Both the position numbers and the translations under genes were made by a program. Source: Strongylocentrotus pallidus (lineage: Eukaryota > Echinodermata > Echinoidea > Camarodonta > Strongylocentrotidae). From it: a stretch of 25,337 nucleotides of DNA. The first letter of the stretch is position 1, and each line of letters opens with the position of its first letter. Of this stretch, positions 1 through 10,153 are shown one piece after another. The notes beneath the pieces were generated by a model that saw only the letters and a list, made by a program, of their open reading frames with translations, searched no databases and was not told where the DNA came from. The DNA lies in the NCBI GenBank assembly GCA_030265145.1, contig JARBES010000131.1, positions 24,338,096-24,363,432 on the forward strand, written 5' to 3'.

Positions 1-45
1 CCCCCCCACCCCCATACACACACACAAACACACACACACACACAA
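1..45. repeat. (CA)n microsatellite with a C-rich start
   Basis: A C-run followed by an interrupted CA dinucleotide run, seen directly. Confidence 0.95.
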
Positions 46-680
46 CTGCATCCCACATAAAGAAAAAGAAAATCCTGAAAAGGATTTCCATTTTTCTACA
101 ATACATGCAACAATTCAAACATCATTAATATTAGAATGGATGGTGAGTAGACAAAACATGTAGTTCATGAATACTCAAGAGCCATGAGAACCGAGATGGC
201 AGCCTACATTCTGAAATCATTGGTTCTGTAAACTGTACTAATAAGGAAAAAAATCAGTTGTTATCAAATAAATAAATAAATAAGAACTCAAAATAAGTTT
301 GAAGCAGTAGGTTCAGTCCTTGATAAGGGCACATCTCTCCTAAAAGAAAAGAAAGTATTTAGAAATGTCTGGCAGGTGTGCTGTAGTAAACAGAATCAAA
401 CGTAAAATAAATGTAATTTTCTAGTTCATTATAGGCATATATCGTATTCATTCATAAAAGGATGATTTTGCCATTAGAAACCACCTTGAAATAGATTGGA
501 AAGAAGCAGAAGGGTTAGGTTTTTTAAAAATTTGTATTTCTGTCATATTTTCCATTCACAAGTTCCTAACATAATTGGAAATCACTGTGGGCACATCCTT
601 GTTGGCAAGCTTTATTTCATAGTGACAAAGTGACAAGAAATGTCGACATTTCATCACAAGACTATGTCATTATTTCATCA
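46..680. other. AT-rich non-coding flank or intron
   Basis: Apart from a short (AAAT)n run near 265-283 and the AATAAA noted at 612, I see no exon or element. It is either intron or sequence past the 3' end of the gene. Confidence 0.6.
612..617 (-). terminator. Candidate poly(A) signal AATAAA
   Basis: AATAAA occurs on the minus strand about 65 nt past the stop at 681. It would serve the gene only if the 1106 exon is terminal. AT-rich DNA contains this hexamer often by chance. Confidence 0.3.
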
Positions 681-892
681 CTAGAAAAGAAAATCAAATT
701 GTTGATTTCCTTTTTGTTTTTTGCTTTTTAAGTAAAATACCACCTGCTGTGAGCAAGAAGGGCACAAACTCTTGTCCTTATACACAATAATAAAAGGCCT
801 TAGGACTCTTATAGATAATACACTAGCCTCGGGCCCCTCCCACACTACTTGACAATCCTTGAGGTCTTCAACAATCACTGCAATTTGTATAC

Positions 893-1106
893 CTTTGAGT
901 AGATGACGAAGCAACGTGACGGCAGCCTCCGCCGAGTGTATCCGTCTACTCCTCTTGGTTCCCTTGCTGGACATGTCCGAGGTGACCGAGTCTTCATCCA
1001 GGGAATTCTGCCGACGCCTGTACGGGGCTGACCGGACACGCTCAGGGTCATCGTTTGCCTGATCAAAGAGCTCACCAAGCTTGGCTGACCAGATCTCCGC
1101 TGCCAT
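893..1106 (-). CDS. Last recognised exon; internal or terminal is undecided
   Basis: Acceptor GTTTTAG|ATGGCA starts the exon in phase 0, matching the previous exon. It encodes AAEIWSAKLGELFDQANDD, PERVRSAPYRRRQNSLDED, SDMSSKGTKRSRRIHSAEAA and VTLLRHLLKG. I end it at a possible donor, CAAAG|GTATAC, giving 214 nt and phase 1. The alternative is that it reads on to a stop at 681-683 as the terminal exon. An AATAAA on this strand at about 612-617 would then be the poly(A) signal. The extra 70 residues (starting IQIAVIVEDLKDCQ) look less like the rest of the protein, so I lean slightly to the splice. RRIHS and RRRQNS are further basophilic kinase-type sites. Confidence 0.65.
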
Positions 1107-1194
1107 CTAAAACACAAATGAGAAATTGAGATGATCATTTATAGGAATTTTGAAAGTTCTGGAGAGCTCTCCACTTCAAAATCAATGGTCAAAA

Positions 1195-1430
1195 TTATTA
1201 TTATTATTATTATTACTTATACCGCGCTTTTCACATAAGGGCCAAAGCGCTTACAGTGAATGAAAATCAAAATTACATGAACATATAATAAGAAAAACAG
1301 TCTTACAACTAAAAACTGCAAAAAAGATGTGTTTTTAAGGCCTTTCTGAAGGTAATAACTGATGGAGACTGCCTAATTCTAAGTGGTAGATCATTCCAAT
1401 ATTTTGAAGCAGATACAGTAAATTAACGAG
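1195..1430 (-). mobile_element. LINE 3' end (CR1/L2-like): ORF2 C-terminus, 3' UTR and microsatellite tail
   Basis: Read on the minus strand, codons give SASKYWNDLPLRIRQSP, then SVITFRKALKTHLFCSF and a TAG at about 1309-1311. The pattern WNxLPxxIR...FRKxLKTHLF is characteristic of the C-terminus of CR1/L2-group LINE ORF2. It is followed by GTAAGCGCTTTGG and AAAAGCGCGGTATAAG, and ends in (TAA)n at about 1196-1217. It is a 5'-truncated copy inserted in the same orientation as the gene, in the intron between the 1678 and 1106 exons. Confidence 0.75.
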
Positions 1431-1677
1431 GGAGGGTAACATGTAAACCATGGTCTAAATTATGGTTTAAACAACATCCATGTGCAAAAATAAGTGCACA
1501 TGCAGTACAAGCAAATATATCGCCCATTCATTGGAATGAGGAAACGTGCATACTACCGTTACAGAGATTGATACCATGGTTGAAGATAAGCCTGCCCCTA
1601 ATCAGTTTAGATTCAAATGAAAGGTAGTCAAGTATTACCACTGTCAATTTCAAATAGTTTTTTTTTTTTGAGCTCAC

Positions 1678-1974
1678 CATAGCATCCTTGGCCAGATCGC
1701 GTCCAGACTTTGGCCTCTGCATGATCTCATCCACAATCACAGACGCTGCCTCTACCAGTTGCTCAAGTTGAGCTTCAACGGAACCGGACCGCGACCTTAC
1801 GCTCCCGGCAACAGACGCTGGAGGTTCCAGAAGAGAGGAGGTTCTTAAACCGGAATTGTTGTCTCCGCCTTCCCCTGGTTGTTCTTCGTTTCCGTCTCCG
1901 GCTGGTTCTACTTCAATTTCTACTTCGCTCTCCGAACCGGCCACGGAGCTTCGCCTCTTGGATGACATATCTGC
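1678..1974 (-). CDS. Unique downstream exon with an AKAP-like RII-binding helix
   Basis: 297 nt, phase 0, with donor GCTATG|GTGAGC. The acceptor is a tandem CAGCAG (TTACAGCAG|GCAGAT), so a one-residue Gln variant starting at 1977 is possible. The order is: SSKRRSSVAGSESEVEIEVE with a PKA-type RRSS; an acidic Gly/Asn segment; a Ser-rich SVAGSVRSRSGSVEAQ; then LEQLVEAASVIVDEIMQRP (about 1713-1773). The helix fits the published RII-binding pattern exactly (L-xx-AA-xx-IV-xx-I). It also resembles the Ht31 anchoring peptide of human AKAP13, which contains EEAASRIVDAVIEQ. This is the clearest functional hint in the gene. Binding itself is inference. Confidence 0.78.
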
Positions 1975-2465
1975 CTGCTGTAATAGATGATGTGTAACAT
2001 TTGATGAGACCATTTCAAATTAACAGAAGAAATTGTATCAGGGCAAGCTTCATTTTCAAAGTTCACTTTTAGCCATCAAAGATTGTGATAAGGACATGGA
2101 CAGCAGACTTTTCCTTTAAGCATTAATTACCTTTGTTTAGATTAAAGAAAGGCTAATTTTTTGTATTCTTTAAAACCACATAGTAAACTGCGTTGTGAAG
2201 TTTATTCCCATGCAAGGCATCTGACACCTAATATGACAACAAAACAAACAATGAAAACTCAATGAAAGTTTGTTCAGCATTATTTTTCATAAATGAGGTG
2301 TCAAAAGAAGAGGTTAAGCTATAGTGACTGAGGTGTGAGACCTCGCCATGAAGACAGTCCCTCCCTCCAATTCTTCTTGTCTCAAGCATCCTCCTCACTT
2401 AGACCATGGTTTACTGCCTTCTTACTTCATTAAAATACCTTTTCCATGAATTAAACCAAAGGTCT
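1975..2465. other. Intron sequence, nothing recognised
   Basis: AT-rich intron between the CAGCAG acceptor of the 1974 exon and the LINE fragment. No splice-bounded open frame or clear repeat is seen. Confidence 0.55.
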
Positions 2466-2640
2466 TCCTTTCCCTCTTACGTCATCCATTTCCGGATCCC
2501 CTGCTCTTTGTTGGAGGTTCATCATCTTCCCTTCTCGACACATAACCCATCCATCTCAATCCATTTCTCTTTACCACTTCCACTGATATTATTACCAAGG
2601 ATTCATTGACGCACAACGCGCACCATCTCCACTCCTTGGG
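2466..2640 (-). mobile_element. LINE ORF2 fragment (RTE-like)
   Basis: The minus strand reads VEVVKRNGLRWMGYVSRRED and DEPPTKSRGSGNG. The pattern (V)xRNxLRWxGHVxRxxDD is typical of the C-terminal part of RTE-type and related LINE ORF2 proteins. Only this short piece is recognisable and its ends are uncertain. It lies in the intron between the 2888 and 1974 exons. Confidence 0.5.
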
Positions 2641-2887
2641 GATTATTCCCACCATATAGTCACAGGGTATATGACAATTACTATAATTAAACATAAATGC
2701 TTTCGCCATCCTACCAGGTCCCCATTTCTCCCCAGGGTATGAAGTGGCGAATGTAGATTAATGCCTTCCCAAAGGACAACACACAGCTTTTGAGAATTCA
2801 CATACGATATTATATAACCACTATTTCATATCAAAGCTTTAATTAATATCTCTCATCCAACTAATTAACTGTTCAAGATCTACATAC

Positions 2888-2994
2888 CTGGTCATCTTCC
2901 TGACCGATCACACTCCCAGTCTTTGATTGGTCAGCTTGAACCGGCCAATCCTCTTCCTTTTCCCCATCAGACAATTGACCAAGCTCGTCATCAT
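2888..2994 (-). CDS. Unique downstream exon (acidic)
   Basis: 107 nt between TGTTTCAG|ATGATG and GACCAG|GTATGT, entering in phase 1 and leaving in phase 0. It encodes DDELGQLSDGEKEEDWPVQ, ADQSKTGSVIGQEDDQ. QLSDGEKEED fits a casein kinase 2 site. It sits about 3 kb downstream of exon 6 of unit 1 and is not duplicated in this window. Confidence 0.78.
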
Positions 2995-4821
2995 CTGAAA
3001 CAAAACAAAATCAAAACAAAAATGTCAAAAAGAGAGAAAAATGAGATAAATGCAGATTTTTACTAGCATTAGGAGTATAATTGCATCTTGGAGAGAAATG
3101 TTACTATTTGCAATTGAAAAACTTTTTTTTACAAAGTAATAAACTAACACGCCCTACTTTCCTCAGAACTGTTTTTTGCCAAGGCAGAAAAAAAATAGTC
3201 ATTTACTTCTAGATTCTAGTTATATCAGAGTCACTGGATTTTTTAGTAAATGAATCATTCAATCAATTTGCGTGAAGATTTGCCAAATTCATTTATCTAC
3301 TGGAGATTTGAAAGTATGCATTGCTCTTATTATTTTCATTGTAACATCTTAAAATGTCTTTCTAAAACATCACTGACGAGAATATACAAGTACATGAAAG
3401 TGAATTTTTAAGCACAAGTGTGTCATTATGATACTATTGCATAAACGTGCACATTACATTGCAAAATGAGATTTCATCTCGCTTTTTTCAAGATTCCAGA
3501 TAGGGTATATGCATTGCAGTTCAATATAAAGCATAATTAGTAATCCATCTTCATATATAAGCAGTTCTTAAATACCGTTGTGTTAGCAGATACAAAGTTT
3601 GCTATACAGCATGCAAGCACACACAGTTTATTTAGTTGTAAACATTGCAGTTAAATTATAGAAAAAGGAAAAAAGCATGTACAAAAACGTAAGCATTGCA
3701 TATTTACTGACAAAATAATAATACAAAAATGTGCAAGTATGGCGGCAATTACAATAAAAAAGAGTCATACAATTCAAAATTAGTCTACATAACGTTCATC
3801 AACCATTATTTTTCTAAACCTGGACAAACACCCAGTTTTGTTTATCTTCACATCCTATCACAAAAGTAGTTGTTAGGACTGCCTCTTAAAATAAGGCAGA
3901 CATACAAAATAGTAATTAAATGTATAGAGATATAACAAATGTGCCTGACACGAGGACATTTAACAGAATTAACATGAGCTCTAAAAAATTACTGTGATGC
4001 TTAAAATTTGGATAGTATTTGCGTGATAGTATCATGATACATGTAGCATCAAAGCAAGCAATATAACTTGTAGAAATAAAACTTGTACCAAGAAATCAGA
4101 TTACCAGGAAATAATACGGAGAGAGAAAGATTGCACAGGCGCATTCAGATTTAGCAACGCGTAATCCACATTTCAAAGGCAAACACAAGCATACATATTC
4201 AAATGAAGCAATTGAAGCGAAAAAGAATCTCGACTGAAGTTATGAACAGCAACAAATGAAATATTCTTCATGTTGCTACCATTAACTTGGACATTTCATT
4301 ATCGTCTTTGCTGAAAATCAGTGTGCTTACTAGGAAATCAGATTTTCTCAAATAATTTCAGTAGAGCAACAGAGAATGTAGATATGTTTAAATTATAACT
4401 CATAAAGACTTTTGTACTATTGTCTTGATTCATACTTCTTTACAGTTCTGTATACGGCTTATAAGGAATGAATTTATTCATGGTAGGCTTTGTTTAAAAT
4501 CATTGAAGACAGAATACTCTCAAACAAACTAGTACAAATAGCATCATAGCAATATAACTTGTTGAAAGAAAACTTGTACCAAGAAATCAGTTTACGTTGA
4601 AAAAATACAGAGAAAGATTGCAAAGGTGCAATCAGACTTAGCAAAGCGTAATCCACATTTAAAAGCATATTTCAGCGGCAAACACAAGCATATATAAAAG
4701 TGCAACTGCCATTTCAAAAGCATATAGTTTCAAATTATAGAAGCAAGCACACATTTTGTATGCTGTGATTTAGCATTTAGAAATTTGGCAATTTTTTTTC
4801 TTCAATAGCATTTTCTGCTAC
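2995..4821. other. Large intron, part 1
   Basis: AT-rich intron. The only structure I see is a degenerate direct repeat (4049-4200 and 4540-4690, listed separately). No coding signal. Confidence 0.55.
4049..4690. repeat. Intronic direct repeat, about 150 bp twice at 490 bp spacing
   Basis: The segment at 4049-4200 recurs at 4540-4690. Shared blocks include AACTTGTACCAAGAAATCAG, GAGAAAGATTGCA, AGCGTAATCCACATTT (ACGCGTAATCCACATTT in the first copy) and GGCAAACACAAGCATA. The copies differ by substitutions and small indels, so this is an old local duplication or two copies of one dispersed repeat. Confidence 0.75.
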
Positions 4822-4871
4822 CTCTTGAAGTTTTGCTGGCCCTTCTGCTGCCTTTTCCCTTCCACTTATAG
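4822..4871 (-). CDS. Candidate small alternative exon (weak)
   Basis: Acceptor AAATTTCAG|CTATAA and donor CAAGAG|GTAGCA enclose 50 nt. In the gene's incoming phase (1) it would encode ISGREKAAEGPAKLQE, and the frame stays open into the intron for AENAIEEKK before a stop. The composition resembles the gene. The exit phase (0) does not match the 2994 exon, so it could only be used as an alternative 3' end or not at all. Confidence 0.2.
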
Positions 4872-5257
4872 CTGAAATTTTGGAAGGATTGCATAACATC
4901 AAGATCACCTAAATCTTTACAAGGTAACAGGAATAAAAGACGAGGACATGGATTCAACATACAATATCAAATTTCATAATATGGATAATAAATACAAACA
5001 TACAACCAAAGAGGAAAGAGTTTTCGCTTCTTTGACCGATATAATAGATGGTAACAAGGGTACAACAGACATAGAATTGATACAACACTTACAACTGTTT
5101 CCCAGAGGCTATTTCTACCACAGATCTACAACTTTGACTTTTCAATATATATATGCAACAACCAAGAGGATAAGCAACAATTCATACAAGTACATTATCT
5201 TTAGGAAAGAACCTCTCCATGTATGTTATGCCACATACTTTAAACGTATCCTCTCTT

Positions 5258-5338
5258 GAGAATCAGAAGGGCGTTAACTAATATCTTATTACATACATGT
5301 AGAGTTCACGCGAAGGTTAATGCCCTTCTAACTCTCAG
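5258..5338. repeat. Imperfect inverted repeat, 21-23 bp arms
   Basis: GAGAATCAGAAGGGCGTTAAC (left arm, from about 5259) pairs with the reverse complement of the segment at about 5317-5337 (GAGAGTTAGAAGGGCATTAAC). A related single arm occurs near 6871-6895 and, decayed, at 14030-14050. This looks like the terminal part of a small dispersed repeat. Confidence 0.55.
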
Positions 5339-5415
5339 TAGATGATAAACATGTATAATTGAAAATACAACAATTTAGAAAACAGGGCAGCGTTTCATGA
5401 AACCGTCATATATGT

Positions 5416-5786
5416 AGAGGTGTTGTGGTCTAGTGGATAAGTTGCCTGACTGCAGATCACAAAGTACGGGGTTCAAATCCTAGCCCGGTGCTAATGGCCT
5501 TTGGCAAGACGATAATCTACGTTTGCCACTCTCCACCCGGGTGTTAAATGGGTGCCCGGTGGGATGCGAAAGTTAATATAGTTTGCTCAGCATTGTGAGC
5601 ATCTGTAAAATGACCCCTGACTGGAATGCTCCCCAGAAAGTGGAGAATGTGCGTACGGTACATTGTGTGCGGGCAAGCCTGAATCCGATGACCAGGGTAA
5701 TAATATATCTGTAAAGCGCTTAGAAACATCGTTGATGTATTAAGCGCTATATAAAAGCGGAATATTATTGTAATTATTATAAGTAC
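5416..5786 (+). mobile_element. tRNA-derived SINE
   Basis: The head (about 5419-5492) is tRNA-like: TGGTCTAGTGGATAAG corresponds to an internal A box and GGTTCAAATCC (5470-5480) is a B box. A body of about 200 bp follows, then the tail GTAAAGCGCTTAGAAACATC and TTAAGCGCTATATAAAAGCG, ending in TATTATTGTAATTATTAT. The tail resembles that of the LINE copy at 1195-1430, which suggests mobilisation by a LINE of that kind. It lies antisense to the host gene. The tRNA part is not a functional tRNA gene. Confidence 0.8.
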
Positions 5787-5991
5787 AAGTACAAAACATC
5801 CCATTGAGATGCTTGTATCGAAGTTTACACACTTTTCAATGAGATATCTGCAAATTAGAACTTACGACGGTTTCATGTAACGATGCCTAGACATGGAAAT
5901 GTGAATATTTTGTTTCGATGAAGAAGAGACCAAAGAAAGAACAATAACAACTGGGCAAGATTCAAAGTAGTAACACAATTTGACAGCTCAC

Positions 5992-6192
5992 CTTTGCCAG
6001 ATTGCAACGACTCTGCTTTGACAGAGCCCTGTGTGGAGGACTTCTTGGAGTAGCTAGGCAAGCTCCGTTTCTCGGAAATCTTATCCCGGACGGACTCAGC
6101 AGGTTCAGACATCGTAAGGTCAATGACCCCTTGACCTAGTTTGACTGACCTTCCCGTCGTCTTGGTGTCGTCAGCCTCGGATAGAAACTCAT
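5992..6192 (-). CDS. Repeat-block exon 6, unit 1
   Basis: 201 nt, phase 1 at both ends, between CATTTCAG|ATGAGT and CAAAG|GTGAGC. It encodes EFLSEADDTKTTGRSVKLGQ, then GVIDLTMSEPAESVRDKISE, KRSLPSYSKKSSTQGS and KAESLQSGK. The piece VIDLTMSE resembles a SUMO-interacting motif (hydrophobic VIDLT followed by acidic/Ser residues); that is a short-motif match only. It joins the 2994 exon across a split Asp codon. Confidence 0.8.
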
Positions 6193-7536
6193 CTGAAATG
6201 TGGATGATTGTATTGAAAATGATTATTCCTGAAACAATTAACACAAGCGCTGAAAAGATGATCATTTAATCACAGATTGATATGCAATTATGATTTCACC
6301 CTAACTTCTCCAAAAGTGCTGGTTATGTTATCAACTGGTTTTAAGGATTAGTATTTGGGATGGTTCTCTTTACTGGACAAGTTATAAACTTGATTTCAGT
6401 GATTTTATATGCAAAATATATTTCAACACATATGATAAAATATTATTATTTTGCAACTATATTTTATCTGTGTTCATTTGCTCTTGTAATGTTTTAAAGG
6501 ACAAGGTGGCAGAACACCAGATATTCTTGTGTAAATTTTAATGATTTAACGGTATATATTCTTTTATGGTTATTTATCTTTGATGAATATTATACAATTG
6601 AATATATTCAAAGAAACTAACTCTACAAGTACAAATGATATACATGTATGTGTACATAATGTATATGGATTGGCATAAATAATGGAAGGACTATAATGGA
6701 AGAGTATATGGTGTCTTTTATGAAAAAAATTAAAAATTGCTTCTTTTATCTGTTTGTTTGTTCAGAAAACATCTTTCCTATTGATGTCAGAAAAATGTAT
6801 TTCCTCGGTATAACCAAAAAATATTTTGTTCAGAGCTAGAAAGTTGCTAATCTTGTGTTTAATAAAATGGGTAATTAACACCCTTCTGGCTCTCGATCAA
6901 CAGACTATGTTATGCATTGGATGCCAATGTGTTTTCAAAACAATGTCACATAATGATAAGCTCTCAATGACTATTCAAAACAGTAGAAACTCGTATGAAT
7001 TAGAAATTAGCCTAGTATCAAATGAGGTGCACAAAAACAATCAAGTACATTTACAAATGGTATTCCTGGAACAACACTTTAATTTAAATGGTTAGAGTGC
7101 TGTAATTTGTGATAATAAACAACATAGTCTTTCATTAAATCTTTAATTTTGGCTATATGCATGATGTTAGAGTGCACTCAAAACATTAAAGCGTAAGCAA
7201 ATGCGAATTAAGCTAAAAAGGGAAAAACAACAATATGATTAAAAACATGTACACAAATTGGTGAAATGTGTGCTCAATACGTAAATGTTATGTACATGTG
7301 TACTGTACGTAGTGTATACATGAACACTATATGATATACGTGCTGTACAGATAAGGATGTATACACAGTATATGTAAATTTAGCACATATAACATTGATG
7401 AATCCGACTTGCAGATGAAAAAAAATGACGATATCCTGATGATGCTGAATGAAAAATTGGATGAAGAACTGAGGTATGCGGACGAGAACCTTGATGAGAC
7501 TATGAAAAACCTTTATAGAGATAGTTGTTTGTGTAC
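6193..7536. other. Intron between exons 5 and 6 of unit 1
   Basis: AT-rich. It aligns along its length with 13348-14753 of unit 2 with many substitutions and small indels. Besides the motif near 6871-6895 (TTAACACCCTTCTGGCTCTC, an arm of the 5258 repeat type) I see no element or exon. Confidence 0.6.
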
Positions 7537-8538
7537 TTTTTCTTCTCAGGTCAGTCGCACGCCGAGACCCTGTCTTTTCCTTGAGCGAGCGTTTCCATTT
7601 CTTCTTCCACTTCTCCACGTAGTCCAGGGGCTTCGGTTTCCTGTAGCTGAGCACCTTCATGGATAACCCTAAATCCAGACCACCCATTTGTGGATTGGCA
7701 GCAATATTCTCAATATCAGATTCACTATCTTCGTCTTTTTCGCCGAAATCGATCTCAATGATAAGGTCAAGGGCATCCTCAATGACAACCTGAATGACAC
7801 GATCAACGGCAGTGTCAATGATGTCACTGATGATGCTGTTGTAGGAGTCGTCAAAGACACTCTCAATGACATCATCAAGAAGTCTGTCAATGGCAGTGTC
7901 AATGGAGACAGGGGCAAACCTGACCTGAACATCAATGGCAAAGGCGTCGTCCTCAACCATCTCTCCATCATCAGATGGCTCTCTGCTGTTGCTAGGTCGG
8001 TCAATGCTGTCCACATTCTCAACACCATCATCACTTGTAACAGAGGCTCCTTTCTCATTTCCTTTATCCAAGTAATCATCGTGTCTTTCTCCAACATCAT
8101 TTTCCCTGGCATCTTTAATATTTTCTCGTACCTGTACGTCTCCTTCACTTACAAATACTTGGTATTTGCTTCCTTCTTTGGCCTCTGTCTCTGAACGGTT
8201 CCCTTCATTGTTTTGGTTCAGAGTCAATATCTCACTCCCTCCTGCCTCATTTAGACATTCACTAGCTTCCGCTGCTTTACTATTATCTCCTCTCAAGTTG
8301 GCGAAAGGGTCGTTTCGATGAGCATCATTTTTGTCCCTGTCATCATCGATTTTTCTGGTCTTGTCTTCCTTCTCCGCATCGATCTTGACGACTTCCTGAT
8401 AAGTATCCTTATCGAGGCTGCTAAAGGTAGGAGGAAATGCTCCGATAGTACCGGCCCAAACGCTTTCATCATCAGAATCAAAGTTTTCATTAGTAACAGC
8501 ATCTTGAGTGGAGCAAAGAGAAGGCAGAGAGGCAGAAA
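7537..8538 (-). CDS. Repeat-block exon 5, unit 1: large acidic exon with repeated amphipathic helices
   Basis: 1002 nt, phase 1 at both ends, between TGTTTCAG|TTTCTG and AAAAA|GTACAC. The donor is weak but conserved in unit 2, and it is the nearby GT that keeps phase with exon 6. About 333 codons are open throughout. In order it holds: a start with FDSDDESVWAGTIGAFPP; a charged middle (EKEDKTRKIDDDRDKNDAH); a long acidic stretch; two related helices, DTAIDRLLDDVIESVFDD (about 7845-7910) and DTAVDRVIQVVIEDALDL (about 7752-7832); then EKDEDSESDIENIAANP; and a basic end with KPLDYVEKWKKKWKRSLK, SRRAT and RRKST. The helices have the hydrophobic spacing of A-kinase anchoring helices, and the end has RRxT and RRxS sites. 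PKA anchoring is inference only. Coiled assembly is an alternative role for the helices. Confidence 0.78.
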
Positions 8539-9202
8539 CTGAAACAGATAGGTTTAGATCATGCAGTTAGTATTTAAAGAGAATCAAGCAAGATTAGCAA
8601 AAACAATAACAAAGGAAGCATTACAGTCGAGTTTAGAAGTAATGCTTCTAAAGAAATATGGTTAATGAATTTAAGAACAGGGTGAAACTTTGTGAATGAA
8701 ACTGTAAGAGAGTGAGCAGGTTTAGTTAGGATAGAGAAAGACAAGATGCAGAAAGAAAATTGGATTAAATCCATTCCAATGAGAAGAACGTTTTTATTTC
8801 AAATTAGTTTTAAAGGGATAAGCCTAAAATATCCAAAGATAGGTCCATCCAAAGTTGCTCCACAGTAATAGGAATAAATTATGGCTTCACCAAGCAGTTA
8901 TGATAGTCTAGATTACGTTTGAAGTAGTTCTTTAGAGGAAGTTTTTCAATACAAATTGATTTTGGTTCCATGGACTCCAGCAAGAATTATCTTACGGTAA
9001 GTTTAATATTCAACCAGTTAAAGTGCTGTAGCACATCTAAAAAGTGCATGGTCTTGAATGTTAATAAAACCGATTTGACACCAAGAAAATCATGAGGGCA
9101 CCGTGCATGTGCGGTTAGCATGCGTCCATATTCGTGCAATAAAACACTGTGCGGTTTGGATTAGATATGAATAAAAGATAATCCACAGTTTGAAACCAAT
9201 AC
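8539..9202. other. Intron between exons 4 and 5 of unit 1
   Basis: Aligns with 15744-16422 of unit 2. No element or exon recognised. Confidence 0.6.
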
Positions 9203-9409
9203 CGGTTTTAACAGAATGTGCATCATCATCGTCAGGAGAGCCCGCCACATTATCGGTTGAGCCAACGCCCGACTTCTCTTCAAAGATTTCTTCCGCATCT
9301 AGAGTGGATGCGTCAGGAACCTCCAAGGATTCAGACGATTCGATAGAAGGAAGTTCCTGGGATATTGAAGAAGGTTCCTGAGGCCTAAGGGACTCAACAG
9401 GACTTGGAA
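9203..9409 (-). CDS. Repeat-block exon 4, unit 1 (acidic, Ser/Glu-rich)
   Basis: 207 nt, phase 1 at both ends, between TAAGCAG|TTCCAA and AACCG|GTATTG. It encodes PSPVESLRPQEPSSISQELP, EVPDASTLDAEEIFEEKSG and SPDDDDAHSVKT. Three residues differ from unit 2 (Q/L, G/D, D/E). It joins exon 5 across a split Val codon. Confidence 0.8.
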
Positions 9410-10153
9410 CTGCTTAGTTCAAAGGTAGGGTGGATCAATGAAGGGTATTTGGAAGATAGAAAAGAAAAGACCATATAAATTCAGAAATTCCCCTAAAAGG
9501 AAAAAGAACAGGGAGAAGAGAAAGAGAAGAGATAGTTGAATGAAGTAGAATTTGGAAAATAAAACTGACGTTGGATTGAAATTTCTCAAAGGATAAATGA
9601 TAAGTCTTTCCAGCAAGTAAGAAGAACAAAAGAGTTGTGGAAAAATATATATGATGGGGAATAATAATAAACATTGATTGAAGAATTGCTCTGTACATCG
9701 GTAAAATTCACAGAAAGATCAAAAGAGTTCGTATAATGCAATTTACATCAAAGAAATAGCTACATTGAACCTTTTGGGCAGGTATGAATACATTGTATGC
9801 AACATCCAAGGCATCACCAAGCGTACAATCTGTGGACTAGCTATATTTAAAAAGATTTCTGCTTAAATGGAGCAGAGGTGCAAAAGTTACTAGCAAATGT
9901 AATAGCATCTAATGTACATAGGGAATCATATACACTGTATATGCACAGTATTTAAAGACAAATCTGTAGAAAATATTTCAATTGAAAAGCGATTCATGAA
10001 GTACTTGCTAAAAGAGGAGTTGTAAATTATCTGAAAACAAAAGGGAACTGGATAAAAAGGTCTCTTTTACTTTACGTGTCCCCTTAATGGCTTAAAGGTT
10101 CAGAAAATTGGTGAGGGGAATTTCAAAGATTCTGAACTAAACGAATGTTTTAC
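9410..10153. other. Intron between exons 3 and 4 of unit 1
   Basis: Purine-rich near the donor end (9450-9540), then AT-rich. Aligns with 16630-17398. Nothing else recognised. Confidence 0.6.

Noticed and set aside
4948-5259. Plus-strand open frame of 103 codons
   Set aside because: AT-rich composition, no recognisable motif, no splice sites in context, and it runs into the inverted repeat.
5419-5492. Possible tRNA gene
   Set aside because: A and B boxes are present but it does not fold as a full tRNA and is followed by a SINE body and tail.
7688-8194. Plus-strand open frame of about 168 codons across exon 5 of unit 1, and its unit 2 equivalent at 14905-15360
   Set aside because: It is the antisense shadow of the large minus-strand exon, caused by its short-period repeat. 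It has no splice or promoter support and its ends are in intron.
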